A stretch of 64,000 nt of DNA from Methylomonas sp. 11b (GTDB lineage: Bacteria > Pseudomonadota > Gammaproteobacteria > Methylococcales > Methylomonadaceae). Made by a program: the position numbers and the translations under genes. Numbering within the stretch: position 1 is the first letter of the stretch; the number at the start of each line of letters is the position of its first letter. Location of the stretch: assembly GCF_000515215.1 (NCBI RefSeq), contig NZ_KI911557.1, positions 1,509,586 through 1,573,585 of the forward strand, in the 5' to 3' direction. The notes beneath the pieces are model-generated. The model searched no databases. It was not told where the DNA came from and saw nothing but the letters and a program-made list of their open reading frames with translations. Of this stretch, positions 1 through 9,455 are shown piece by piece.

Positions 1-33
1 CTATGGCGACCACCGTAAGTATAATTTTCTTAT

Positions 34-2262
34 TCATAGTTGTTGCAAGGTTTTTAAAAAAGTAGCGGCATCCTGATAGCCAATCACGCGCTGCCCTGCC
101 CGTTCCTGCCCATCGGCGCCGAAAAATATAATGCCAGGTGGCCCAAACAGTGCGAAGCGTTTTAATAAGGCTTTATCTGCCTCATTATTCGCCGTCACGT
201 CGGCCTGCAACACCACGAAGTTCGCCAATTGCTGCTTTACCTGTGGATCCGTAAAGGTATAAGCCTCCATTTCTTTACAGGAAATACACCAGTCGGCATA
301 GAAATCCAGCATCACCGGTTTGCCGCTGGCCGACGCCTGCTGGATGCGTTGCTCTAATTCTGCGACCGAAGCCACCCGCTGAAAGCTTAGACCTGCAGCG
401 GGCTGGGCCTGGGCATTAAAGCCCATTCCTTGCAGCGGCTGAAGCGGATTGCTGTTTCCAGCACTCAAGCCGATCAATTGCAAGACGCCAAACACCAGCA
501 TGATGATACCCAGCCCTTTCCAAAGCTTGCGCCAACCCGAGGCCGATTCCGGCAGAGGATCGATGGCGCCCAGAAAGATAGCCGGAATAACCAACAACAA
601 AGACCATAAAAACATCGTCACCGCTGCCGGCAAAATCCGCGACAGCATCCACACCGCCACGGCCAGCATGGCTACGCCGAACACCGCCTTAGTGGAATTC
701 AGCCAAGACCCGGCTTTTGGCAACAGCTTGCCGGCAGACGCTCCCAACAGCAGTAAGGGTGCCCCCATGCCAAGCCCCATCAAGAACAAAGCCGAACCGC
801 CCAACACCACATCGCCAGTCTGACCGATATAAATCAGTGCCGCCGCCAACGGAGCTGCCACGCAAGGCCCTACGATCAGCGACGATAGCGCCCCCATAAT
901 GCCAGCGCCAAGATAAGAGCCGTCGCGATGCTTATCGCTAGAGTGATGCAAGACTGATTGCAAGGACTTGGGCAACTCCAAATGGTAAAAACCAAACATT
1001 GATAGCGATAACAGCACGAACAAGCCCGAAAACACCGCGATCACCCAAGGCTCTTGAAATGTGGCTTGCAGGTTGCTGCCGAACAAGGCTGCCAGCACAC
1101 CAAATACGGTGTACATCAAAGCCGAGGCAAACACGTAGCTCAAGGACAACAAAAATGCCTTACGGGTGCCGATTTGGTCGCCGTGACCGACGATGATCCC
1201 GGATAAAATGGGGATCATCGGAAATACACAGGGCGTAAAGGCCAACAGCAAACCGAATCCAAAAAAACTGAATAAAGTCAGCGCTAAACTATCATGTCGC
1301 AAAGCATTGACGATTTTGTCCTGCTCCGACAACTCGGCTACCGCAGCCGGCTTGACTGGTGCCAAGGCGTCCGCAGCCGGCAAGTCCAAACTCGCTTCGG
1401 CTTGCATCGGCGGATAGCAGACCCCACGGTCGGCACAACCTTGAAACTTTGCCAGCAATTTGATCGTTTCGGCCGCCGAGCTTCCGCGTAGTAGCGGTAC
1501 GTCGATGCTGATCTGACTGCGGTAGATTTGCACCTGGCCAAATTCCGCATCGTGGTAGGCGGCCCCTTCCGGAAGCTGCAAAGGCGTCAATTGCGTCTGC
1601 GAAACACCCTGCAATTTAAGCGACAACTTATCTTTGTATAGGTAATAACCTTCGGCTATTTGCCAGCTCGCTTGCACGGTATTTGGATCTTTCAGACTGG
1701 CGAAGAACTGAAACGCTTGCTCCGGCGGCAACAACTCCTCTGAAAACAAACCCGGCGTCAAGCCCTTTAAGCCTTTCACAAATTGATTAAGCGCTCCGCT
1801 ATTTGCAGCGGGCGGCGCTAACGGCAAGGCAACATCCAGCAGCACTTTTTGCGGGGGATAACAGACGCCGGCATCAGCACACCCCTGATATTTAACCAAC
1901 AGCTTCAGTTGGGTTTGACGGTTTGGATTAATCAACGGCAACACCACGTCGAGCGCATTTCGATAGACCGACACTTCGCCCAAACTCGGATCATGCTCAA
2001 CAAGTCCATCCGGCATGACTGCCTGACCCAGTTGAATCGCTTCGGTCTGCGATTGAAACTTGGTTTTATCCCGATACAGGTGGTAGCCTTCGACTATCTG
2101 CCAGTGCAATTCGACTTTATCGGCGGTGCCTGCTGTGGCCGTTAACTTAAATGCTTGCTCCGGTGGCAAAAAATCCTGACTATCGAGCGCCGCCGCAGTG
2201 CGCCAAAAAACAGCCAACAAACATAATAAAATCAGTCGATGCCAAGGCATGAGTCTATCCAT
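34..2262 (-). CDS. dsbD: Thiol:disulfide interchange protein DsbD with duplicated N-terminal domain
   Basis: Membrane reductase that carries electrons from cytoplasmic thioredoxin to periplasmic disulfide partners. Seen: signal peptide (about residues 1-25), two DsbD-alpha-like domains, each with a CADxGVCYPP motif (C128/C134 and C276/C282), a polytopic membrane core with the conserved Cys in TPCVFPM (C345) and GPCVAAP (C467), and a C-terminal thioredoxin-like domain with a CISC active site (C659/C662). At 742 aa it is well above the roughly 570 aa usual for the family, and the extra length is the second N-terminal domain (residues about 175-300), similar in sequence to the first. Its start overlaps the end of cutA by 31 bp, and cutA-dsbD pairing is known from enterobacteria, so the two are probably co-transcribed. 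All catalytic cysteines are present. Confidence 0.95.
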   Translation of the reverse strand: MDRLMPWHRLILLCLLAVFWRTAAALDSQDFLPPEQAFKLTATAGTADKVELHWQIVEGYHLYRDKTKFQSQTEAIQLGQAVMPDGLVEHDPSLGEVSVYRNALDVVLPLINPNRQTQLKLLVKYQGCADAGVCYPPQKVLLDVALPLAPPAANSGALNQFVKGLKGLTPGLFSEELLPPEQAFQFFASLKDPNTVQASWQIAEGYYLYKDKLSLKLQGVSQTQLTPLQLPEGAAYHDAEFGQVQIYRSQISIDVPLLRGSSAAETIKLLAKFQGCADRGVCYPPMQAEASLDLPAADALAPVKPAAVAELSEQDKIVNALRHDSLALTLFSFFGFGLLLAFTPCVFPMIPILSGIIVGHGDQIGTRKAFLLSLSYVFASALMYTVFGVLAALFGSNLQATFQEPWVIAVFSGLFVLLSLSMFGFYHLELPKSLQSVLHHSSDKHRDGSYLGAGIMGALSSLIVGPCVAAPLAAALIYIGQTGDVVLGGSALFLMGLGMGAPLLLLGASAGKLLPKAGSWLNSTKAVFGVAMLAVAVWMLSRILPAAVTMFLWSLLLVIPAIFLGAIDPLPESASGWRKLWKGLGIIMLVFGVLQLIGLSAGNSNPLQPLQGMGFNAQAQPAAGLSFQRVASVAELEQRIQQASASGKPVMLDFYADWCISCKEMEAYTFTDPQVKQQLANFVVLQADVTANNEADKALLKRFALFGPPGIIFFGADGQERAGQRVIGYQDAATFLKTLQQL

Positions 2263-2549
2263 TTCAAATAGTCCAGCGAGCCGCGTTCTATCGCAACCGC
2301 AATAATTTCCGGGAGTTGGTAGGGGTGTAGGCTTTTCAAGGTCGCCTCAATCGCCGCATAACGGTCTTGATGACTTTTGATGAGTAGCAAATGTTCCTGA
2401 GCGGTTTCGATTTGGCCCTGCCACTCATAAACCGAACGCACACCCGGCAGTATATTGACGCAGGCGGCTAATTTTTGGCTGATGAGAACGCCGGCAAGCT
2501 TGTCGGCAACCTCTACATCCGGGCAGGTACAAAGAATCAATTGATACAT
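2232..2549 (-). CDS. cutA: Divalent-cation tolerance protein CutA
   Basis: Small trimeric PII-like protein linked to copper and other divalent-cation tolerance; its exact biochemical role is unsettled. The 105-aa product begins MYQLILCTCPD and has the family's ADKLAGVLISQKLAACVN and PYQLPEIIAV segments. A longer in-frame reading extends upstream to 2636, but the added 29 residues do not look like CutA and would overlap fxsA, so the start at 2549 was chosen. The 3' end overlaps dsbD by 31 bp, consistent with translational coupling. Confidence 0.93.
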   Translation of the reverse strand: MYQLILCTCPDVEVADKLAGVLISQKLAACVNILPGVRSVYEWQGQIETAQEHLLLIKSHQDRYAAIEATLKSLHPYQLPEIIAVAIERGSLDYLKWIDSCLGID

Positions 2550-2621
2550 CGCGATATTATCCTGGAAATTGCACCAAGATGCTCTTAGTATTAGCGGCTT
2601 TTTACCGCAACCGAGCTGACC

Positions 2622-3062
2622 ATGAAAACCATGCAAATTATGTTTATCGCTTTTTTGATCGTGCCGTTTGTGGAAATTTACGTGCTATTGCAAGTTGGCG
2701 GCTTGATCGGCGCCTTCCCCACTATTCTATTGGTGGTGTTTACGGCGGTACTGGGTGCTTGGCTGCTGCGTCGTCAAGGCTTCGCCACCTGGCAGCGCTT
2801 CCAGTCCGGGTTGGCGCAAGGCGAAATTCCGGCTTATGAAATGATCGAAGGCCCCATTTTGCTGGTAGGCGGAGCGCTGTTATTGACACCGGGATTTTTC
2901 ACCGACATGCTCGGCTTCGCTTGCCTAATCCCGACCTTACGCAGAAAGATTGCTCAGTACATCATCGAGCACCATTTGCTGCAAACCCAGGTGGGCCCGG
3001 TATTTCAACAAGCACGCAATTCGCAGACTATTATCGAAGGCGAATACAACAAACAAGATTAA
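2622..3062 (+). CDS. fxsA: FxsA family inner-membrane protein
   Basis: A 146-aa membrane protein with the FxsA pattern: an N-terminal hydrophobic helix with FVEIYVLLQVG, a second helix around residues 30-47, the LLRRQGF turn, and the LLLTPGFFTDMLGF segment. In E. coli FxsA is known for suppressing F-plasmid exclusion of phage T7; its normal role is not established. It is divergent from cutA with about 70 bp between the starts, so the two promoters must share that gap. Initiation at residue 4 (also Met) is possible. Confidence 0.88.
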   Translation: MKTMQIMFIAFLIVPFVEIYVLLQVGGLIGAFPTILLVVFTAVLGAWLLRRQGFATWQRFQSGLAQGEIPAYEMIEGPILLVGGALLLTPGFFTDMLGFACLIPTLRRKIAQYIIEHHLLQTQVGPVFQQARNSQTIIEGEYNKQD

Positions 3063-3125
3063 CAAAGTCTCTTGAATCCGAATCCGCGCCGGAATCGCGG
3101 ATTCGGAGCCAGCAACTAAGGCTGA

Positions 3126-3359
3126 TTAGCCCTCGGAAGCCGTATTGCTACCCAAGGTATTTTTATCCAAACTCGAATATGCCGGGCACCAGCCTGAATA
3201 ACTGGTCGCAACCAAGGCCAAACCAACCAACAACATCAATATGCTGGCGGTAAACAGCGAAACGCTCAGCAGTACCACCCCTGAAACCATGCGGACTTTC
3301 TTATCTTTCTCGCCGATGTTGTGCTCAAATTTGATCAAACGTTTATAATCGAAGCTCAT
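3126..3359 (-). CDS. DUF2892-type small membrane protein
   Basis: A 77-aa protein starting MSFDYKRLIKFEHNIGEKD with two hydrophobic helices (about residues 24-58). The start NIGEKDKKVRMVSGVVLL resembles the DUF2892 / YgaP transmembrane family, where a conserved N-terminal NxGxxDRxxR segment precedes the helices. An AGAGAGGA-like ribosome-binding site lies just upstream of 3359; a longer reading to 3431 lacks such a site. No function can be assigned. Confidence 0.75.
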   Translation of the reverse strand: MSFDYKRLIKFEHNIGEKDKKVRMVSGVVLLSVSLFTASILMLLVGLALVATSYSGWCPAYSSLDKNTLGSNTASEG

Positions 3360-3460
3360 TTCCAATCCTCTCTGTGTTGTAGTTATTAGTCCCGACGCAC
3401 GGCTTTCCCTTAAAGGCAAGCAAATATACACAGCTCTTCAAAATCTGCAAGTTATAAAAA

Positions 3461-5626
3461 ATGGACGTCTCTTCTATCATCACCTCTCTAAACGACGATC
3501 AACGTCTGGCCGTTTCTGCCCCGATGCAAGCCATGCTGGTACTGGCCGGCGCCGGTAGCGGCAAAACCCGGGTGCTGGTCCATCGCATCGCTTGGCACAT
3601 CCAGGTCAACCAGATTTCGCCTTATAACATCCTGGCGGTAACGTTTACCAACAAAGCCGCCAACGAAATGCGCAACCGTATCGAAGAGTTACTGGAGACT
3701 CCAGCCCGCGCCATGTGGATAGGCACTTTCCACGGCCTGGCTCACCGTTTACTGCGGCAACACGCCAAGCAAGCCAATCTGCCGGAAACCTTCCAGGTAA
3801 TGGACAGCGACGACCAATTGCGCATCATCAAACGGCTGATGAAAAACCTGAATCTGGACGACAGCAAATGGCCGCCCAAGCAAGCGCAATGGTTTATCAA
3901 TGCGCAAAAAGACGAAGGCATCCGCGCCAAGCACATGCAGGACAGCGGCGATTTTTATAACCGGCAGATGAAGCAAGTTTATCTGGCGTACGAAGAAGTA
4001 TGCCAACGCTCCGGCCTGGTGGATTTTGCCGAATTACTGCTCAGAGCTCACGAATTGCTGCGCGATAACGAAGATTTATTGGCGTTTTATCGGCAGCGCT
4101 TCGTACAAGTCCATGTCGACGAATTCCAGGACACCAACACCATTCAATACGCCTGGCTGCGCTTACTCACCGAAGGCAACAACAATCTATTCGTGGTCGG
4201 CGACGACGATCAATCGATCTACGGCTGGCGCGGTGCCAAAATCGAAAACATCTTCAATTTCCAAAAGCATTATCCCGAACACGGCATCGTCCGCCTGGAG
4301 CAGAACTATCGCTCCAGCGGCCATATCCTGAAAGCCGCCAATACCTTGATCGCCAACAACGACAACCGGATGGGAAAGGAATTATGGACCGATGCCGGTG
4401 AAGGCCAGGCCATTTCTCTATATTCGGCGTTTAACGAGCAAGACGAAGCCTATTTCGTGGTCGAGAAAATTCGGCAATGGGTTAAGGATGGCGGCTTGCG
4501 TAGCGACACAGCGATTCTGTATCGCTCCAACGCCCAATCGCGGCAATTCGAAGAACGCTTGATGACCACCGCCACGCCCTACCGGGTTTACGGCGGCCTA
4601 CGCTTTTTCGAGCGCATGGAAATCAAAAACGCCCTCGCCTATCTGCGTTTGTCGACTAATCCACACGACGATCCTTCCTTTGAACGGGTAGTGAATACGC
4701 CAACCCGAGGCATCGGCGCCAAGACCCTAGACGACATGCGGATTCTGGCCCGCGAACAACAGCTGTCGCTATGGCAAGCAGCCTTGGTGATGTTGGAGAA
4801 AAATCAGTTGCCGGCCCGCGCAGCGAATGCTTTGCGCGGCTTTTTAAACCTGATTCTTGCGCTCGGCGAAACGACGAAAGAGCTGAGTCTGCATGAAACC
4901 GTCAAACAAGTAGTCGAGACCAGCGGCCTGATCGAACTTTATAAGAAAGAAAAACAAGACAAAGGCGAAGCCCGGGTAGAAAACCTGGAGGAACTGGTCA
5001 ACGCCGCGCGCTTGTTCGACTACGATAGTGAAAACGCCGAGAACATGGGCGAGTTGGACATGTTTTTAGCGCACGCCGCATTGGAAGCCGGTGAAATGCA
5101 AGGCGAAGTCGATGAAGATTGCGTGCAGTTAATGACGCTACATTCGGCCAAGGGTTTGGAGTTCAAGCTGGTATTTCTAGTGGGCTTAGAAGAAGGCCTA
5201 TTCCCTTCTCAGCAAGCGCTGGACGACGCCAGCCGGTTACAGGAAGAGCGCCGCCTGTGCTACGTCGGCATAACTCGAGCGATGCAACAGCTGTATCTGA
5301 CCCACGCCGAATCCCGGCGCCTGTACGGCAAAGACAGCTATCCGCGCGCCTCACGGTTTTTGCGCGAACTACCGCAGGAATCAATTCAGGAAATCAGGTT
5401 ACGCGCCAACGTCAGCAGACCGGCGACCAATAGCGCATCGCAAACCAAAAGCCTGGGCAGCAAGGGTACTTACAAACTGGGCCAGCCTGTCAGGCACGAG
5501 AAATTCGGCGAAGGCGTGGTCCTGCAAATGGAAGGCGAAGGCGAACAGGAACGGGTGCAAATCAACTTCCGCAACGCGGGCATCAAATGGCTGATGCTGG
5601 CTTATGCCAAACTGGATGCTGCTTAG
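3461..5626 (+). CDS. uvrD: DNA helicase II, UvrD
   Basis: SF1A 3'-5' helicase for nucleotide excision and mismatch repair. All motifs are visible in order: Walker A GAGSGKT (about residue 30), TFTNKAANEM, Walker B DEFQDTN, GDDDQSIYGWRGA, EQNYRSS, TLHSAKGLEF and YVGITRA. At 721 aa it matches E. coli UvrD (720 aa). The C-terminal tail with GQPVRHEKFGEGVV is the Tudor-like domain typical of UvrD/PcrA and argues against Rep. It converges with pyk; hairpins lie in the 66-bp gap. Confidence 0.96.
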   Translation: MDVSSIITSLNDDQRLAVSAPMQAMLVLAGAGSGKTRVLVHRIAWHIQVNQISPYNILAVTFTNKAANEMRNRIEELLETPARAMWIGTFHGLAHRLLRQHAKQANLPETFQVMDSDDQLRIIKRLMKNLNLDDSKWPPKQAQWFINAQKDEGIRAKHMQDSGDFYNRQMKQVYLAYEEVCQRSGLVDFAELLLRAHELLRDNEDLLAFYRQRFVQVHVDEFQDTNTIQYAWLRLLTEGNNNLFVVGDDDQSIYGWRGAKIENIFNFQKHYPEHGIVRLEQNYRSSGHILKAANTLIANNDNRMGKELWTDAGEGQAISLYSAFNEQDEAYFVVEKIRQWVKDGGLRSDTAILYRSNAQSRQFEERLMTTATPYRVYGGLRFFERMEIKNALAYLRLSTNPHDDPSFERVVNTPTRGIGAKTLDDMRILAREQQLSLWQAALVMLEKNQLPARAANALRGFLNLILALGETTKELSLHETVKQVVETSGLIELYKKEKQDKGEARVENLEELVNAARLFDYDSENAENMGELDMFLAHAALEAGEMQGEVDEDCVQLMTLHSAKGLEFKLVFLVGLEEGLFPSQQALDDASRLQEERRLCYVGITRAMQQLYLTHAESRRLYGKDSYPRASRFLRELPQESIQEIRLRANVSRPATNSASQTKSLGSKGTYKLGQPVRHEKFGEGVVLQMEGEGEQERVQINFRNAGIKWLMLAYAKLDAA

Positions 5627-5639
5627 AATAGGTTGAAGA

Positions 5640-5700
5640 CGCGGCGTCCGGATAAACCGAACGCCGCGAAACAAGGCAAGCCGACTAAAAAATTAGTCGG
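5640..5700. terminator. Paired hairpins between uvrD and pyk
   Basis: Two perfect inverted repeats sit between the convergent genes. CGCGGCGT (5640-5647) pairs with ACGCCGCG (5661-5668). CCGACTAA (5681-5688) pairs with TTAGTCGG (5693-5700) around an A4/T4 loop and contains the pyk stop codon. There is no long T tract after the GC stem, so bidirectional termination is likely but not certain. Confidence 0.5.
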
Positions 5701-7126
5701 TGACGATGATAACTTTCAGGGAGTTAGTGCCGCCGCTGGCGCCGGTCAAATCGCCTTTGGTGCGAATCAGCGCATCGCCCGCTTTTACGACACCACGGAC
5801 TTTCAAAGCCTTAATCAGACTGTCGGTTACGCTGACCGATTCCATCTTCTCTTTGGCAAACGGAATGGGGAATACACCTTTGTAAAGGGTCACACGACCC
5901 AGGGTGCGTTCCTGGCTGCTGAAGGCAAAGATAGGAATATCCGAGCTAATCCGCGACATCCATAGCGGCGTGGAGCCCGATTCGGTCAAAGACGCTATCC
6001 CGGCGATTTTGGTATGGTTCGCCATATACATTGCAGACATCGCAATGGCTTCGTCCATCCGTTCGAACTTGTCGGTCATCCGGTGCATGGATTTGGTCAC
6101 GCTAGGTTGCTTTTCCGTTTCCAGACAGATACGCACCATGGCTTGCACGGTTTTCACCGGATGCTTGCCGGAGGCAGTTTCCGCGGACAACATGATCGCA
6201 TCGGTACCGTCGACAATAGCGTTGGCCACATCAAATACTTCCGCACGGGTTGGGATCGGATTCTCGATCATCGATTCCATCATCTGTGTCGCGGTAATCA
6301 CGGCCCGGTTCAGTTCGCGCGAACGACTGATCAGCAGTTTTTGAGCGGCTGGCAGATTGGCGTCGCCGATTTCAACCCCCAAGTCGCCACGCGCGACCAT
6401 GATCGCGTCAGAGGCCAAGATGATTTCGTCGATAACTTCCATGGCTTCCGCACGCTCTACCTTGGCAACCAAGCCGGCGTAAGAACCGGCTGCTTGCAAA
6501 AGCTCACGGGCTTCGTTCATATCAGCTGCGGTGCGCGGGAAGGAGATCGCCACGTAATCGGCTTGAATCACCGCAATGGTTTTGATGTCTTCCTTGTCCT
6601 TATCGGTCAAGGCCGCTGCAGACAAGCCGCCGCCCAACAAATTGATACCTTTGTTGTTGGACAAATCGCCGCCCACTACCACTTTCGTGTTGACGCGGGT
6701 ATTGTCGATCACATCGACCACATCCAGGACTACCCGGCCATCGTCCAGCAACAAACGGGTACCGGGTTTAACTTCGCGAGCCAAAGGTTCGTAGCTGATA
6801 CCCACTTGGGTATTATCTCCGTCAAGTTTGCCCAGATTAATATCCAAGGCAAAATCCTGACCTTCTTCCAGCCAGACTTTGTTGTCTTTGAAGCGTTCGA
6901 TACGGATTTTGGGACCTTGCAAATCAGCCAGAATACCGACCCTGCGGCCGGTTTTCTTGCTTAATTCGCGAACGCGGTTGGCGCGATCAATATGATCCTG
7001 CGCCGAACCGTGCGAGAAATTAAGCCTTACAACATCGATTCCAGCCTCGAACAACTCTTCAAGTACACCGGGCTTGTCCGTAGCAGGTCCCAGCGTAGCC
7101 AGGATTTTCGTTCTTCGTAGCAGCAT
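5693..7126 (-). CDS. pyk: Pyruvate kinase
   Basis: Converts phosphoenolpyruvate and ADP to pyruvate and ATP. The 477-aa protein has the N-terminal RRTKILATLGPA, NFSHG, the metal-binding MVARGDLGVEIG, the signature ATQMMESMIENPIPTRAEV, and DGTDAIMLSAETA. Length and N-terminus resemble the PykA (type II) form. It follows gap by 8 bp on the same strand, so gap-pyk form a lower-glycolysis operon. The stop codon lies inside a perfect 8-bp hairpin (5681-5700). Confidence 0.96.
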   Translation of the reverse strand: MLLRRTKILATLGPATDKPGVLEELFEAGIDVVRLNFSHGSAQDHIDRANRVRELSKKTGRRVGILADLQGPKIRIERFKDNKVWLEEGQDFALDINLGKLDGDNTQVGISYEPLAREVKPGTRLLLDDGRVVLDVVDVIDNTRVNTKVVVGGDLSNNKGINLLGGGLSAAALTDKDKEDIKTIAVIQADYVAISFPRTAADMNEARELLQAAGSYAGLVAKVERAEAMEVIDEIILASDAIMVARGDLGVEIGDANLPAAQKLLISRSRELNRAVITATQMMESMIENPIPTRAEVFDVANAIVDGTDAIMLSAETASGKHPVKTVQAMVRICLETEKQPSVTKSMHRMTDKFERMDEAIAMSAMYMANHTKIAGIASLTESGSTPLWMSRISSDIPIFAFSSQERTLGRVTLYKGVFPIPFAKEKMESVSVTDSLIKALKVRGVVKAGDALIRTKGDLTGASGGTNSLKVIIVTD

Positions 7127-7134
7127 GTAAACCC

Positions 7135-8148
7135 TTATTTAGCGTTGAACAAAGCAACCGTGGTATCGAGCATACGGTTTGAAAAACCCCATTCGTTGTC
7201 GTACCAGGACAGGACTTTCACGAAATTGCCGCCGGTGACTTTGGTCAGACCCGCTTCGTAGATTGAAGAATGTGGGTTGTGGTTGAAGTCCATAGACACC
7301 AATGGCTCGTCGTTGATCGCCAAAATGCCTTTCAATGGACCGGCAGCCGCTTCGCGCAAAATGCCGTCGATTTCTTCTTTAGTAGTGTTACGTGATGCCT
7401 GAAAGCACAAATCCACCACAGAAACATTGATGGTCGGTACACGCATCGCAAAACCGTCGAGTTTGCCTTTCATTTCCGGCAATACCAAACCAACCGCCGC
7501 TGCCGCACCGGTTTTGGTGGGGATCATGGATTGCGTAGCGGAACGCGCGCGGTGCAAGTCGCTGTGGTATACGTCGGTCAACACTTGGTCGTTAGTATAC
7601 GAGTGGATGGTCGTCATCAAACCGTGATCAACACCGATGGTGTCCATCAAAGGCTTGACTAATGGCGCCAAGCAGTTGGTGGTGCAAGAGGCATTGGAGA
7701 TAACGGTGTCGGATGCTTTCAGGGTTTGGTGGTTAACACCGTAAACAATGGTTGCATCGACATCATTGCCGCCAGGAGCAGAAATGATGACTTTTTTTGC
7801 GCCGGCAGTGATGTGCGCGGACGCTTTAGCTTTGCTGGTAAAGAAACCGGTACACTCGTGCACAACGTCAATACCCAACTCAGCCCAAGGCAATTTGGCA
7901 GGATCTCTTTCGGCAAATACGCGAATTTTGTCGCCGTTGATCACGATGTAATCGCCGTCGACAGACACATCGAATGGAAATTTACCATGTACGGTATCGT
8001 ATTTGGTCAAGTGCGCGTTGGTTTTGGAATCGCCCAAATCGTTAATAGCGACAACTTGGATCTCGTTGGTGCGACCTGACTCGTACAAAGCGCGCATGAC
8101 ATTGCGACCGATACGACCATAACCGTTAATTGCAACTTTAATTGCCAT
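7135..8148 (-). CDS. gap: Glyceraldehyde-3-phosphate dehydrogenase, type I
   Basis: NAD-linked oxidation and phosphorylation of glyceraldehyde-3-phosphate. The 337-aa product has the NGYGRIGR nucleotide-binding start, AINDL at residues 35-39 (an Asp typical of NAD rather than NADP use), catalytic Cys155 in SNASCTTNC, and the C-terminal [13 protein letters not shown]. An AAACTCT-rich region with a GGAG-like site precedes the ATG. First gene of the gap-pyk pair; its promoter must lie in the 279-bp gap shared with rbgA. Confidence 0.97.
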   Translation of the reverse strand: MAIKVAINGYGRIGRNVMRALYESGRTNEIQVVAINDLGDSKTNAHLTKYDTVHGKFPFDVSVDGDYIVINGDKIRVFAERDPAKLPWAELGIDVVHECTGFFTSKAKASAHITAGAKKVIISAPGGNDVDATIVYGVNHQTLKASDTVISNASCTTNCLAPLVKPLMDTIGVDHGLMTTIHSYTNDQVLTDVYHSDLHRARSATQSMIPTKTGAAAAVGLVLPEMKGKLDGFAMRVPTINVSVVDLCFQASRNTTKEEIDGILREAAAGPLKGILAINDEPLVSMDFNHNPHSSIYEAGLTKVTGGNFVKVLSWYDNEWGFSNRMLDTTVALFNAK

Positions 8149-8277
8149 AGAGTTTTCTCCGGGATGAGTGTGAAAGACTTGCGTCGAGATGTGCCAAAAG
8201 CACCAAAAATAGACTGGATTGTAGCAACAACCGGCCCTCTACGTCTACCGCCGCGGCGCGCTGCGGCGTGCAGAAAT

Positions 8278-8298
8278 CCCGCCTTTAAACATGGCGGG
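8278..8298. repeat. Short inverted repeat in the gap-rbgA intergenic region
   Basis: CCCGCC (8278-8283) and GGCGGG (8293-8298) flank a 9-nt loop, followed by an imperfect GCGC...GCGC repeat to about 8322. There is no T run. It could form a hairpin in the leader of either divergent gene; function unknown. Confidence 0.3.
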
Positions 8299-8427
8299 GC
8301 GCTATCCCTGTTAAAGGGCGCTTAACCATCCGGCATCTATAAGCCCTAAAGGCACACGAGTAATCAATAGCGCCGGCTCAATAAAAGGTACAATGCTGTC
8401 AACTTTCCACTTACCGCAGCACAACCC

Positions 8428-9360
8428 ATGCAGATTCAATGGTATCCCGGCCACATGCACAAGGCCAGCAAGGAGATCAAGCACGCCTTGCCCGACATCG
8501 ATTTGCTGATTGAAATACTCGATGCACGCATTCCTTACAGCAGCCAAAACCCCATGCTGGCCAGTCTGCGCGGCGACAAACCCACCATCCGCGTCCTCAG
8601 CAAAACCGATTTGGCCGATCCTGAACTGACTAAAAAATGGCAAGCCTATTTGGAACGGGAACAGGCCGTCAAAACCCTGGCCGTCACTACCCAACAACCG
8701 GACAAGATCAAACAGATTATTGACTTGTGCGCCAAGATGCTGCCGGAGAAAACCGCCGCCAACAAGGTCATCCGCACCATGATCATGGGCATCCCTAACG
8801 TCGGCAAATCCACCATTATTAATGTGCTGGCCGGGCGTACCATCGCCAAGACCGGCAACGAACCCGCCGTCACCAAGCAGCAGCAACGCATCAATATGGG
8901 TAATAACATCGTACTATCCGACACTCCCGGCGTACTCTGGCCCAATGTGGAAAACCGCCACAGTGGCCACCGACTAGCGGTAACCGGCGCCATCAAGGAT
9001 ACGGCTTTCCAACACGACGACATCGCACTGTATGCACTGGAATATCTGCGTACAGCCTATCCAGACCAGTTAAGCCAGCGCTATCGTTTGACACCCTTGC
9101 CCGAAGAACCACTTGCACTGCTAGAAGCCATCGGCGCGAAACGCGGCTGTTTGCGTAGCGGCGGCATCGTCGAACTGGACAAAGCCGCCAAGCTATTAAT
9201 GAACGAACTGCGCGCCGGCATCTTGGGCCAAATCACCCTGGAGACCCCCGAGATGATAGAAACGGAAATGTTGGAACTGGCCGTCATCCGCGAGCAAAAA
9301 GCCGCCAAACAGGCCGCTAGGCGGCGCGGCGCAGGGCCGCATTTAGCCCCGCCGACATAG
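8428..9360 (+). CDS. rbgA: Ribosome biogenesis GTPase RbgA/YlqF
   Basis: GTPase acting in large-subunit assembly. The G motifs run in circularly permuted order: G4-like SKTD (about residue 58) comes first, then G1 GIPNVGKST (about 120), then G3 DTPGV (about 167), which is diagnostic of the YlqF/YawG group. The N-terminus MQIQWYPGHMHKA is the family signature. Length 310 aa is slightly above Bacillus RbgA, and the tail is basic. It stands alone, divergent from gap. Confidence 0.93.
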   Translation: MQIQWYPGHMHKASKEIKHALPDIDLLIEILDARIPYSSQNPMLASLRGDKPTIRVLSKTDLADPELTKKWQAYLEREQAVKTLAVTTQQPDKIKQIIDLCAKMLPEKTAANKVIRTMIMGIPNVGKSTIINVLAGRTIAKTGNEPAVTKQQQRINMGNNIVLSDTPGVLWPNVENRHSGHRLAVTGAIKDTAFQHDDIALYALEYLRTAYPDQLSQRYRLTPLPEEPLALLEAIGAKRGCLRSGGIVELDKAAKLLMNELRAGILGQITLETPEMIETEMLELAVIREQKAAKQAARRRGAGPHLAPPT

Positions 9361-9455
9361 CATCACTCAAAAAATCGGCCACAAGATGTTTAATGCCGAG
9401 AACGGGAGCTATCCACCTCGAATCCGCAAGCCGCATATTTTTCGATACCGGTGCT

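Noticed and set aside
6014..6964. 316-codon open frame opposite pyk
   Set aside because: It lies wholly antisense to a clear pyruvate kinase gene, has a His/Asp-rich, non-protein-like composition and no family match; it is a shadow of the pyk codon pattern.
8311..8886. 191-codon frame opposite rbgA
   Set aside because: Antisense to the permuted GTPase, Gly/Asp-rich, no match; shadow.
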